Assembly (NCBI RefSeq): GCF_022807975.1 | Contig: NZ_CP094358.1 | Location: 3,410,001 to 3,474,000 of the forward strand | Length of the DNA: 64,000 bases | Reading direction: 5' to 3' | Source of the DNA: Abyssalbus ytuae | GTDB taxonomy: Bacteria; Bacteroidota; Bacteroidia; Flavobacteriales; Flavobacteriaceae | Part shown: positions 42,244 to 50,322 of the stretch, one piece after another | How the letters are laid out: every line of letters begins with the position of its first letter | Numbering within the stretch: position 1 is the stretch's first letter | Program-made: the position numbers and the translations under genes | The notes under the pieces: generated by a model | The model's database searches: none | Told to the model about the DNA's origin: nothing | Seen by the model: the letters and a program-made list of their open reading frames with translations, nothing else

Positions 42244-43113
42244 GTGAAACAACAGCTATCCCATTTGCCCCCTGACAAAATAAAAGAACTGGAAACCGTA
42301 ACCCAACGTATTATGGCCACCGGAAAGGCAGAAATGGTGATACTCTTTGGCTCCTACGCCCGTGGCGACTATAAAGAACAAAGAGGAAAAGTACAGGGAA
42401 AACAGAGCGACTACGATATTTTAGTGGTAACTGCTAATGCCGATACCCGGCAGGGGCTCAGGAAAAAATTACGGGGTATTTTTAAGGATATTGGCATACC
42501 CGTACAACTTATTGTAGAAAAGATTGGTTTTGTAAACAGCAACCTGGAAGAAAAACAATACTTTTTTACCGACATAAAACGCGAAGGCAAAGTATTGTAC
42601 AACTCGGGTAACTTTCAACTATCCGACCCCAAAGAACTCACACCCACCCGGAGAAGGGAAATTGCAGAAGAAGATTTTAAGATGTGGTTTAATGACGGTA
42701 AAGAATTTTGGAAACTTTATGAATATTCAGAAAAGGAAAAACTATATAGAAAGGCAGCTTTTAACCTTCAACAAGTCGTAGAAATGTGCTATACGGCTAT
42801 AGAAATGGTTTTTACCCATTACAACCCCTATGAGCATAACCTGGAAGTATTGCGAAGCCGGATTTTAAAGTTTGACTCCCGTGTTAAAGAAGCTTTTCCC
42901 CGTGTTACCGAAGAACAAAAAGAACTTTTTGACCATTTGAACTATGCCTACATTGGCGGGCGTTACAAAAGTGAGGAAGAATTTCCGGTAACCCGGCAAC
43001 AATTAAGCTATTGGGAGATTGAAACCAAAAAGTTACTCGACTTAACGGAACAAATTTGCCTGGAGCATATTAAAGCCTTAAAAGCTATTGAAGCTAAAAC
43101 CCCGGAAATATAG
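42244..43113 (+). CDS. nucleotidyltransferase-HEPN fusion protein, copy A
   Basis: A 289-residue protein starting with GTG. The N-terminal half is a minimal nucleotidyltransferase with GSYARGD (G36-S37) and the catalytic pair in SDYDIL (D56, D58). The C-terminal half (from about 145) is a HEPN helical domain with NLQQVVEMCYTAIEM and HLNYAYIGGRY. The RNase-type Rx4-6H motif of active HEPN toxins is not evident. Separate MNT and HEPN proteins form toxin-antitoxin pairs in which the transferase modifies the HEPN partner; here both are on one chain, so that function is uncertain. Tandem copy at 43327. Confidence 0.88.
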   Translation: MKQQLSHLPPDKIKELETVTQRIMATGKAEMVILFGSYARGDYKEQRGKVQGKQSDYDILVVTANADTRQGLRKKLRGIFKDIGIPVQLIVEKIGFVNSNLEEKQYFFTDIKREGKVLYNSGNFQLSDPKELTPTRRREIAEEDFKMWFNDGKEFWKLYEYSEKEKLYRKAAFNLQQVVEMCYTAIEMVFTHYNPYEHNLEVLRSRILKFDSRVKEAFPRVTEEQKELFDHLNYAYIGGRYKSEEEFPVTRQQLSYWEIETKKLLDLTEQICLEHIKALKAIEAKTPEI

Positions 43114-43189
43114 AATTTCCTGAAAACTCCTTAGGTTTTATTTAGCATATCTTTTCTGGTATTCGTTCATTTTGGCAACTATCTGGCTA

Positions 43190-43326
43190 TGTGCAATATA
43201 TTTTTATCATTTTCCCCCCGGAAGTCGGGAGGTTTCGGGGAGCGAAGAATATAAATTATTGTACTTATTTTATGCCCTGTTTGCCCGGGATTTTTTTATC
43301 TTACCACTCTCAAAAAATCTTTATAA
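43190..43326 (+). repeat. duplicated leader of the NTase-HEPN genes
   Basis: The segment with TTCGGGGAGCGAAGAATATA through TTACCACTCTCAAAAAATCT repeats the sequence at about 42105-42243 almost exactly, including the GTG start context. A related fragment with CCCGGAAGTCGGGAGACTTC lies at 41751-41770. The duplication unit therefore includes leader plus gene. Confidence 0.85.
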
Positions 43327-44196
43327 GTGAAACAACAGTTATCCCATTTGCCCCCTAACAAAATAAAAGAACTGGAAACCGTAACCCAACGTATTGTGGC
43401 CACCGGAAAGGCAGAAATGGTGATACTCTTTGGCTCCTACGCCCGTGGCGACTATAAAGAACAAAGAGGAAAAGCACAGGGAAAACAGAGCGACTACGAT
43501 ATTTTAGTAGTAACAGCCAATGCTGATACCCGGCAGGGGCTCAGGAAAAAATTACGGGGTATTTTTAAGGATATTGGCATACCCGTACAACTTATTGTAG
43601 AAAAGATTGGTTTTGTAAACAGCAACCTGGAAGAAAAACAATACTTTTTTACCGACATAAAACGCGAGGGCAAAGTGTTGTACAACTCGGGTAACTTTCA
43701 ACTATCCGACCCCAAAGAACTCACCCCCACCCAGAGAAGGGAAATTGCAGAGGAAGATTTTAAGATGTGGTATCATCAGGCGAAAAGTTTTTATAGGTCT
43801 GCCAATCATGATATAAATGATAAAGAATTTAGGAGTGCTTCATTCCATCTCCAACAAGTAGTAGAGATGTGCTATACGGCTATAGAAATGGTTTTTGCCC
43901 ATTACAACCCCTATGAGCATAACCTGGAAGTATTGCGAAGCCGGGTTTTAAAGTTTGACACCCGCGTTAAAGAAGCTTTTCCCCGCGTTACCGAAGAACA
44001 AAAAGAACTTTTTGACCATTTGAACTATGCCTACATTGACGGGCGTTACAAAAGTGAGGAAGAATTTCCGGTAACCCGCCAACAGTTAAGCTACTGGGCC
44101 GATGAAGCCAAAAAGTTACTCGACTTAACGGAACAAATTTGCCTGGAACATATTAAAGCTTTAAAAGCAATTGAAAATAAAACCGGGTATATATAG
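43327..44196 (+). CDS. nucleotidyltransferase-HEPN fusion protein, copy B
   Basis: A 289-residue protein, same length and GTG start as copy A, with the same catalytic residues (GSYARGD, SDYDIL). It is almost identical to copy A except for residues 149-174, where FNDGKEFWKLYEYSEKEKLY is replaced by YHQAKSFYRSANHDINDKEF. This block begins the HEPN domain. A few scattered changes (IGGRY to IDGRY, SYWEIETKK to SYWADEAKK) occur further on. The sharp edges of the block suggest gene conversion from a third relative or diversification of a binding surface. Confidence 0.88.
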   Translation: MKQQLSHLPPNKIKELETVTQRIVATGKAEMVILFGSYARGDYKEQRGKAQGKQSDYDILVVTANADTRQGLRKKLRGIFKDIGIPVQLIVEKIGFVNSNLEEKQYFFTDIKREGKVLYNSGNFQLSDPKELTPTQRREIAEEDFKMWYHQAKSFYRSANHDINDKEFRSASFHLQQVVEMCYTAIEMVFAHYNPYEHNLEVLRSRVLKFDTRVKEAFPRVTEEQKELFDHLNYAYIDGRYKSEEEFPVTRQQLSYWADEAKKLLDLTEQICLEHIKALKAIENKTGYI

Positions 44197-44317
44197 GTTT
44201 TCCTGAAGATCCTTAGGTGTCATCCGGCATTTTTTCAGGCATTCGTTCATCCCGATAGTTGTCAGGACTCAGGAATAAACTGTATTTTAAAAACCTGCAG
44301 GTTTTTATAAGGTTTTC

Positions 44318-45028
44318 CTAATTGTTATTTTTCTCTTTTACTGTTTTAATATAATCCTTTAAAGCTTTTCCATATTTGGAATCTGCAATTTCAGGAAGTA
44401 AGGAGTTATTGATAGAATCCAAATACTTAATTGTAATATTTTCTGCTTTGGTTAAGGTTATATAGGGGGCAATTTCCTTGTTTTTGTGTTGTAGTACATA
44501 GGTAATGGTAAACTGATATGTTCTCAGTAAGTTTTTATCACTTAATTTTTGAATAGAATCTGCTTTGAGGGTATCACCTTTTATCCGGGCTTCGAGTTGC
44601 TCTTTTAAATAATTTAAATTTTTATCACTAAAACCGGAAAGCATTTTTTTATAATTTTCATAAATTTTCTGATTTTCAGAACCTTCAATTTTTGCTTCTG
44701 CTAAAAAGTTATCATAAGTGGTATTGATTGTCATAAGACCTTTTTCGGCAAAAAATTCCAACCTGTCATTTAAATTATTTCCATCATTTTTATTGAGATA
44801 AAGAAACATTATTTCCGGTTCTTCAATATTGGTTGAAAAAGAGAAATCACTCTTTCCGTCAACTGTTAGTGAATCTATATTTACCAGAAGGGTATCGTTA
44901 ATTTTTTGAAGATAGAGAGTTCCTTTTTTTAAGCCTTTTACATTACCGGTAATTTGTAAGTTACCTTTTTCTTTGGAACAGGATATCATAAAAAGCACAG
45001 CGAAAATGAGACAATATATTTTTTTCAT
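44318..45028 (-). CDS. DUF4369-type lipoprotein
   Basis: About 236 residues from the ATG at 45028 (MKKIYCLIFAVLFMISC, lipobox at the cysteine). The N-terminal half has the DUF4369 beta-sandwich pattern (LQITGNVKGLKKGTLYLQKIND...VDGKSDFSF). That domain often precedes a thioredoxin domain in Bacteroidota, but none is present here; the rest is a helical segment (YENYKKMLSGFSDKNLNYLKEQLEARIKGD). Probably periplasmic and membrane-anchored. Role unknown. Confidence 0.83.
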   Translation of the reverse strand: MKKIYCLIFAVLFMISCSKEKGNLQITGNVKGLKKGTLYLQKINDTLLVNIDSLTVDGKSDFSFSTNIEEPEIMFLYLNKNDGNNLNDRLEFFAEKGLMTINTTYDNFLAEAKIEGSENQKIYENYKKMLSGFSDKNLNYLKEQLEARIKGDTLKADSIQKLSDKNLLRTYQFTITYVLQHKNKEIAPYITLTKAENITIKYLDSINNSLLPEIADSKYGKALKDYIKTVKEKNNN

Positions 45029-45101
45029 CGATTTTATATTTGGAGGCAAATATCTTTAAATCTTTTATAAAAAGAAATTTTAAAAACATGTTTAAAACAA
45101 T

Positions 45102-45124
45102 AAAGGCAGCTTTATGCTGCCTTT
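45102..45124 (-). terminator. terminator of the M61 peptidase gene
   Basis: AAAGGCAGC and GCTGCCTTT form a 9-bp stem with a 5-nt loop. On the minus strand ATTGTTTTAAAC follows. It lies 21 bp after the stop codon. Confidence 0.7.
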
Positions 45125-45144
45125 ATTGTTGAAATAAAATATTA

Positions 45145-47007
45145 TTAACCTTTTAACCATGCTTTTCTTAACTGCATTTGTTGGCTTGTTACGTTTTCCT
45201 GTTCAAATATCATGGTTTTTTGAATTTGAGGGGTTTCGGTTTTACCGGATAATTTAATTTCTTTCCCGTCTCTTTTTACGGTTATGGTAATGTCTTGTCC
45301 CGGTGCCCATGTAAAGGATGAAATTATCATTTCTCTTATGTTATCCAGATTATAATCAGTTCCGTTAACAGATTTAATCACATCACCGCTTTTAACACCG
45401 ATTTTCTCCAGAAAACTGTTAAGTACAGGGCCAAAGAATATTTCTTTATTAGATTGATCTACATCAATATAGGCTGATGATTGCCCTTCCAGGAAATAAC
45501 CGGTTTCGGCCATTTTGGTATCCAACTGCAGGCCGGCTTTATTGAGAAATTCATTATAATTTATAGGAGTGGTGCCAATTACGTGTGTTTTTATAAATTC
45601 ACCTACTTCAGGATAAGTAATAGCTACTATTTCATCAATAATTTTGTTATCGTCAAACGGATGATCTTTTCCGTATTTTTGAGATAATTGTTTCATTAGC
45701 CATAAAATACCTTTTTCTCCGTTACTTTTTTCCCTTATTATTAAATCAATACACATACCTATTAAGGCGCCTTTGCTGTAAACATTTACATAGTTGGCTT
45801 TGTAGGGTTCGGTGAGTATATTTTCACTCATTACGGTAAAGGACATATTATCATCATATCTTTTTGATGAGTTTATTTTATCCATAATACGTTCATAAAA
45901 CGCATCTTCATCAATTAAACCCTGGTTTACCTGGAATAAATTGGCAAAATATTCGGTAACACCTTCATACATCCATAAATGCCTGGACATTTTCGGGTTG
46001 TTATAATTAAAATAATGTATCTCTCCCGAATGAACTGATAAAGGGGTTACGATATGAAAAAATTCATGAGATACTACGTCTACCATTGTTTCTATCAATC
46101 TTTCTTTGGGCATGCTTTCGGGTAATACAACGGTTGTTGAGGTATGGTGTTCCAACGCGCCAAAGCCGGTAGCATCATTTTTAGACATATCGCTTAGATA
46201 CAGCAGTATGTGATATGTTTTTGTACTGTTTATTTCTCCCAAAAATGTTTTTTGTGCCTTCATCATTTTTTCCATATCCGCTTTTATGTCGGAAGCTTTG
46301 TATATTTTGTTAGGAGAATATACGGAAAGGGTCACTTCAATGTCATTCACTTTAAAGGTTTCAGAATCGAGCTGGGAATACATTACAGGGTTATCGGTAA
46401 TTTCAAAATACCGGTTAGCTAAAAATGTATCGGTATTATTTTTTTGGTTTTTTACTTCTGCCTTAACTAATGAGGTGGATGCCGAGAGGGTTTCCGGATG
46501 GGAAATTGTAAGTTGATAAGGGCGCTGATCCAGCTTGTCAAAATATCCTACAAACATATGCAGGTTCATAAAATAATTTTTTCCTGCTTCTATATTTGAT
46601 CCTGCCGGGGAAAAAACAGGTTCTTTTTTTTCTTTTTCCGAATCAAAGGTATCATTAACATAATACACCACTTTATCTAAATTAGTTGCATTACTAATAT
46701 TCCACGTGTTTTCATCTACTTTAGTAACTTCCAGTTTGCTATTGTTGTAATCCAGCGCTTCCAAATTATCTATATACTGGCCGTAATTATCATCACTGTA
46801 TGTTCCGGGAACGGTTTTTGGGATATAAAAATTGATATTTTCGGCAGTAAATCTTCCCGGATCAATTTCAACTTTTACTTTATCATTATCAATATTTACT
46901 AAATCAATGGTAGCATTTACGGGAGAATTAGTTGCCAGATCATTTACTTTAGGAGTACATCCTATAATAAAAGATACTGCAATAGCAGCATAGAATAATT
47001 TTTTCAT
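45145..47007 (-). CDS. M61 family peptidase with C-terminal PDZ domain
   Basis: A 620-residue lipoprotein (signal ending FIIGC) of the glycyl aminopeptidase family. It has an N-terminal beta domain, the zinc motif HEFFH (VVSHEFFHIVTPLSVHSGEI, about residue 310), the downstream glutamate region MYEGVTEYFA, and a PDZ domain near 520-590 (FLEKIGVKSGDVIKSVNG). It would trim peptides in the periplasm. A 310-bp gap (47008-47317) before the divergent DoxX gene shows no further gene; it should contain both promoters. Confidence 0.92.
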   Translation of the reverse strand: MKKLFYAAIAVSFIIGCTPKVNDLATNSPVNATIDLVNIDNDKVKVEIDPGRFTAENINFYIPKTVPGTYSDDNYGQYIDNLEALDYNNSKLEVTKVDENTWNISNATNLDKVVYYVNDTFDSEKEKKEPVFSPAGSNIEAGKNYFMNLHMFVGYFDKLDQRPYQLTISHPETLSASTSLVKAEVKNQKNNTDTFLANRYFEITDNPVMYSQLDSETFKVNDIEVTLSVYSPNKIYKASDIKADMEKMMKAQKTFLGEINSTKTYHILLYLSDMSKNDATGFGALEHHTSTTVVLPESMPKERLIETMVDVVSHEFFHIVTPLSVHSGEIHYFNYNNPKMSRHLWMYEGVTEYFANLFQVNQGLIDEDAFYERIMDKINSSKRYDDNMSFTVMSENILTEPYKANYVNVYSKGALIGMCIDLIIREKSNGEKGILWLMKQLSQKYGKDHPFDDNKIIDEIVAITYPEVGEFIKTHVIGTTPINYNEFLNKAGLQLDTKMAETGYFLEGQSSAYIDVDQSNKEIFFGPVLNSFLEKIGVKSGDVIKSVNGTDYNLDNIREMIISSFTWAPGQDITITVKRDGKEIKLSGKTETPQIQKTMIFEQENVTSQQMQLRKAWLKG

Positions 47008-47317
47008 ATTTTAATTAATATTTATTTTGAACAAATATATGTCTTAATAAGACGATATGAATTTCTTAAAGTTACATTAATATATATTTAACTTCATTTA
47101 TGTACAGGTTATAATAAAATTCTTTTTGTTGTTGTTTGTATTTCAGATTGTTACAAATTTTTAATGAGTGATTTCAGGTTTTTAATTTTTACGAAAACGT
47201 TTTTGTTAATAACTTTTGCTTTTTTCGAGCTTTTTTTTGATAAAATGTTGATTTTTAATTAGTTGTTTTTTTATTTTGATAATATATTTGCCAGCCGAAA
47301 ATTTAGAACGAGAGAAA

Positions 47318-47728
47318 ATGGATGAGAGAAAAATTTACGTTGTTTACTCTTTATCGAGATTATTTGCAGGGGTTATAATGATGGGACATGGTATGTATAA
47401 CGCTTTTAATTTTAAGGAATATGTGCATCGGGTGGAAGTTTATTTTACCAAATTAGATTTTTTTAATAATTCTTTTTTGTACCACACTTCTCCTTTTGTT
47501 CCTTTTGAAGAATTTACTCTCGGTCTTTTTTTGGTTATGGGCTTTAAATTAAAGATGGCACTACGATTATCGGTAGTACTATATACTTTTTTAATATTGT
47601 TTTTGCTGGATGCCGGAGCGTATAATTTAATACCTTTTCATATAGTGCTCATGGGCGTTTTTCTAATTTTGGATTACAGTCATAAATATAACTATAAAGA
47701 ATGTTTACTTACCCTACTGAAGGTGTAG
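47318..47728 (+). CDS. DoxX-like four-helix membrane protein
   Basis: About 136 residues from the ATG at 47318 (MDERKIYVVYSLSRLFAGVI). Four transmembrane helices are predicted, with features of the DoxX/DoxD group (LSRLFAGVIMMGHGMYNAF; LGLFLVMGFKLKMALRLSVVL). Members are often linked to redox or sulfur metabolism, but no partner is near. A TTG 42 bp upstream is in frame but lacks membrane-protein character after it and is preceded by an AT-rich stretch. Confidence 0.75.
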   Translation: MDERKIYVVYSLSRLFAGVIMMGHGMYNAFNFKEYVHRVEVYFTKLDFFNNSFLYHTSPFVPFEEFTLGLFLVMGFKLKMALRLSVVLYTFLILFLLDAGAYNLIPFHIVLMGVFLILDYSHKYNYKECLLTLLKV

Positions 47729-47803
47729 ATATTTGGTAAGACAGCCCGGCTGTACGTTTTCTACATCTTTTTAAATATGTTTAATTTTAAGTTAGTTAGT
47801 TTG

Positions 47804-47830
47804 GATGCGCCCTCAGGCGCATCTTTTTTT
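47804..47830 (+). terminator. terminator after the DoxX-like gene
   Basis: GATGCGCC and GGCGCATC form an 8-bp GC-rich stem with a CTCA loop followed by seven T residues. Confidence 0.85.
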
Positions 47831-47916
47831 GGTATATTATTTGATATTAAGTTTATTAAAGGATATGAGGACAATAATAAATTCCGTAAAATTTTATTAT
47901 AGGCAGTATCTCAAAG

Positions 47917-47949
47917 AAGCAGCTTTACTTTTAAAGCTGCTTTTTTTAA
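47917..47949. terminator. second hairpin at the convergent end of the AlkB-like gene
   Basis: AAGCAGCTTTA and TAAAGCTGCTT pair, with seven T residues on the plus strand and fewer on the minus. It touches the stop codon of the AlkB-like gene, so it probably serves that gene or blocks plus-strand read-through. Confidence 0.6.
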
Positions 47950-48557
47950 TTTATAATCCGGAAGGTTAAATTAATTCTCGGCCGTATTTCTTTAGAAGTT
48001 TTGGGTATTTGATGTAACCATGTATGTTGAGTTTTTCCTTTCATTATAAGTAAACTTCCATGCTGGAGCAAAATCTTGTAGCGAAGGTTTTTTTCAAACT
48101 TGTGTTTTAAATGAAAGAAACGTTCCTCTCCAAAACTAACAGAGGCAATTACCGGATTTTTACCCAATTCTGGTTCATCATCGGAGTGCCACCCGTTACT
48201 GTCTTTTCCATCCCTGTATAAATTTAAAAGACATGAAGTAAATTCTAGGTTACTTACCTTCTCTACTTTCTTTTTTATTTCCAGTAATTTTCCCGAAAAC
48301 TTCTTTGGGTACATGGAAATATTGGAATAGGAATAAACTTTGGTGTTGCTTGCGTAAAATGATGTTAGTCTGGGTTGTTTAAAAGTTTTACCGTACACCC
48401 TAATATCATCTTGCTGCCAAGGCACATTATTCAGTAAGTATTTGAAGTATTGATCTGCTTTATTTTCAGAAAAAAAATGAGGATAATAAATAAGTTCGGC
48501 GTCTTTTAAAGCTGGTTTTATACTTTCCGAATCATTATTAACATCAATTCTGATCAC
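47946..48557 (-). CDS. AlkB-like alpha-ketoglutarate-dependent dioxygenase
   Basis: A 203-residue protein of the ALKBH2/3-like branch. Fe(II) ligands are in GWHSDDEPELG (HxD) and KTQHTWLHQIP (H), and the 2-oxoglutarate arginines in RPRINLTFR. It would reverse methylation damage (1-methyladenine, 3-methylcytosine) in nucleic acids. It overlaps the AraC regulator gene by 14 bp, which suggests cotranscription; an Ada-like link between damage signal and AraC regulator is conceivable but the regulator lacks methyl-acceptor motifs. Confidence 0.92.
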   Translation of the reverse strand: MIRIDVNNDSESIKPALKDAELIYYPHFFSENKADQYFKYLLNNVPWQQDDIRVYGKTFKQPRLTSFYASNTKVYSYSNISMYPKKFSGKLLEIKKKVEKVSNLEFTSCLLNLYRDGKDSNGWHSDDEPELGKNPVIASVSFGEERFFHLKHKFEKNLRYKILLQHGSLLIMKGKTQHTWLHQIPKTSKEIRPRINLTFRIIN

Positions 48558-49431
48558 TTATAATCATTTTTAGCTCATTCCTGTATTCTGATGGTGTTTT
48601 TCCTGTAAACTCTTTAAATGATTTATTGAAGTATGAAAAGTTATTGAAACCGCTTTCAAAGCAAATATCAGTAATACTCATAGGTTTTTCTGTCAGTAAT
48701 TTGGAGGCATGTACTAACCTGTACTCATTTACAAATTTTGTAAATGTTTTACCGGTAATTTTTTTAAAATATCTGCAAAAGGAAGGTACTGTCATGCTTA
48801 TCAACTCTGATATTTCTTCAAGAGTTATTGGTTCTTTGAAATTTTCTTTAACGTAATTAAAAACCACATTAATCCTGTCGTTATCTTTTCTTTCGGCTTC
48901 AAGCGAAAACCCTTCTGCGTTAAGCATTTGATACTCGGTGGATTCGTTAAGATCGTTTAAAATATCTAAAATCCTGAGCATTTTTTTAAACGGTTGTCTG
49001 CTTTCCATGGCTTGAATTCTCTGGCCAATTCTCTCTTTTGTGTTACCGTAAAAAGCAATGCCACCTTTACTGCGCTCAAGAATGGATTTAATATTTTCCA
49101 TTTCCGGCTTTTCCAGAAAACCCTCACCAAGAAAATCCATCCGGAACTGGATAACTATTTCATTTTTATTCCCTGTCTGATGATTGGTAAAGCCGCAGTG
49201 AGGCAGGTTGGGGCCAATTAAAATTAAATCGCCATCAGTATAAAATGATACATGGCTTCCAATTTGTCTTTTACCTGAGCCTCCGTTAATATAAACCAAT
49301 TCTATTTCAGGGTGATAATGCCAATATTCGGTATTCCCCTTTTTGTTAACTGTATATTTTGTGTAAGAAAATGAGTTTCCAAAGTTGGGGTTGATGGCTT
49401 CAAAAACAGGTTTTTTAGGTTTAATTTTCAT
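48544..49431 (-). CDS. AraC family transcriptional regulator
   Basis: A 295-residue regulator with an N-terminal cupin ligand-binding domain (EYWHYHPEIELVYINGGSGKRQIG, GDLILIGPNLPHCG) and a C-terminal double helix-turn-helix (ITLEEISELISMTVPSFCRYFKK; SITDICFESGFNNFSYFNKSFKEFTGKTPSEYR). This layout is common among sugar-responsive regulators in Bacteroidota. The inducer is unknown. It precedes and overlaps the AlkB-like gene. Confidence 0.92.
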   Translation of the reverse strand: MKIKPKKPVFEAINPNFGNSFSYTKYTVNKKGNTEYWHYHPEIELVYINGGSGKRQIGSHVSFYTDGDLILIGPNLPHCGFTNHQTGNKNEIVIQFRMDFLGEGFLEKPEMENIKSILERSKGGIAFYGNTKERIGQRIQAMESRQPFKKMLRILDILNDLNESTEYQMLNAEGFSLEAERKDNDRINVVFNYVKENFKEPITLEEISELISMTVPSFCRYFKKITGKTFTKFVNEYRLVHASKLLTEKPMSITDICFESGFNNFSYFNKSFKEFTGKTPSEYRNELKMIISDQN

Positions 49432-49592
49432 TATTTTTTATGTAAAGATATTAGTTGTCAAAAGTACCAATATGTTTAAAATTACCCCAAAAATATACAA
49501 TATTTTCTTTTTAAGAAATTTTTAATAACCGGGTGGTTAATATAGAACAGATATGTGAAAAAATAAAGGTATTCTGTTCCAGGTGTTGGACA

Positions 49593-49600
49593 TACATTTG
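49593..49600 (+). promoter_or_regulatory. -7 element of the 201-residue secreted protein
   Basis: TACATTTG fits TAnnTTTG and lies 36 bp before the ATG at 49637. No good -33 element at 19 bp. Confidence 0.4.
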
Positions 49601-49636
49601 TCACAGATAATCACGTAGGATTTAAAATTTAGAATT

Positions 49637-50242
49637 ATGAAAAGTTTGGTTAGAAATTCAGTTATGTTATTTGCAATGTTTACGTTAACAGTTGCAACTG
49701 CTTTGGCAAACGATCCTTATTTAAGATTGGAAAAAACAGGTGACAAAGTTATCACTTTTGCTATATCTAAAATATCATCACCAGTTTATGTTTCTTTTAA
49801 AGATGCTGAAGGTTCGGTTGTTTATTCTGACACATACAAATTAGACAAGCCAACCCTGAAAAAATACAGTTTTGAAGAAATGGCAGAAGGAGACTACTAT
49901 CTGGAAGTAGAAACCGATGTTAAAGTTGAAAAATATTTAATTGTTGTTGACAGTAAAGGTGCAGAGCTTTACGAAGCTTATGATAAAGTATATCACAAAC
50001 CTGTTGCTATCGCAAAAAGTAACAGAAAGGTTTTTGTGTCTAAGTTAAATTTATCAAAAGATGATTTAAAGATCTCTGTTTATGATGAACAAGGACATTG
50101 GTTATGTACTGAAGTAGTTAAAGGAGACAACAAAGAACATACAATAGGAAAAAGATTTAATATGACAAAAGTAGAAAAAGGAGAGTATACTTTCTTTTTA
50201 ACTACTGATGGAAAAACTTACGTAGAGACAATTAATTTATAA
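49637..50242 (+). CDS. secreted protein, two beta-sandwich-like repeats
   Basis: A 201-residue exported protein. The signal peptide MKSLVRNSVMLFAMFTLTVATALA is followed by a mature part starting NDPYL. Two related halves can be seen: YKLDKPTLKKYSFEEMAEGDYYLEVET near the middle of the first and RFNMTKVEKGEYTFFLTTDGKTY at the end of the second, each a LxxxxxGxYxxxxxxD pattern like the T9SS-associated or DUF3244 beta-sandwich proteins. Lysine-rich. No enzyme motif. It has its own promoter and terminator, so it is a single-gene unit. Confidence 0.8.
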   Translation: MKSLVRNSVMLFAMFTLTVATALANDPYLRLEKTGDKVITFAISKISSPVYVSFKDAEGSVVYSDTYKLDKPTLKKYSFEEMAEGDYYLEVETDVKVEKYLIVVDSKGAELYEAYDKVYHKPVAIAKSNRKVFVSKLNLSKDDLKISVYDEQGHWLCTEVVKGDNKEHTIGKRFNMTKVEKGEYTFFLTTDGKTYVETINL

Positions 50243-50287
50243 TTGGATTTCCGTATCATAGTTAATATTTATTGGTTAGAACTGTTG

Positions 50288-50320
50288 AGTAAAGGGGAGT
50301 TTTTGGGCTCCCCTTACTTT
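50288..50320 (+). terminator. terminator of the secreted protein gene
   Basis: AGTAAAGGGGAG and CTCCCCTTACT form a stem with one bulged A, followed by a run of T residues on the plus strand. Confidence 0.8.
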
Positions 50321-50322
50321 TT

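Noticed and set aside
42236-42258. parS-like site (ACGTGAAACA)
   Set aside because: Only half of the palindrome is present and it is the gene start itself; the paralogous start at 43327 has AAGTGAAACA.
42244-44196. Classical two-gene MNT/HEPN toxin-antitoxin operon
   Set aside because: Both genes encode the same two-domain fusion; neither is a lone toxin or lone antitoxin.
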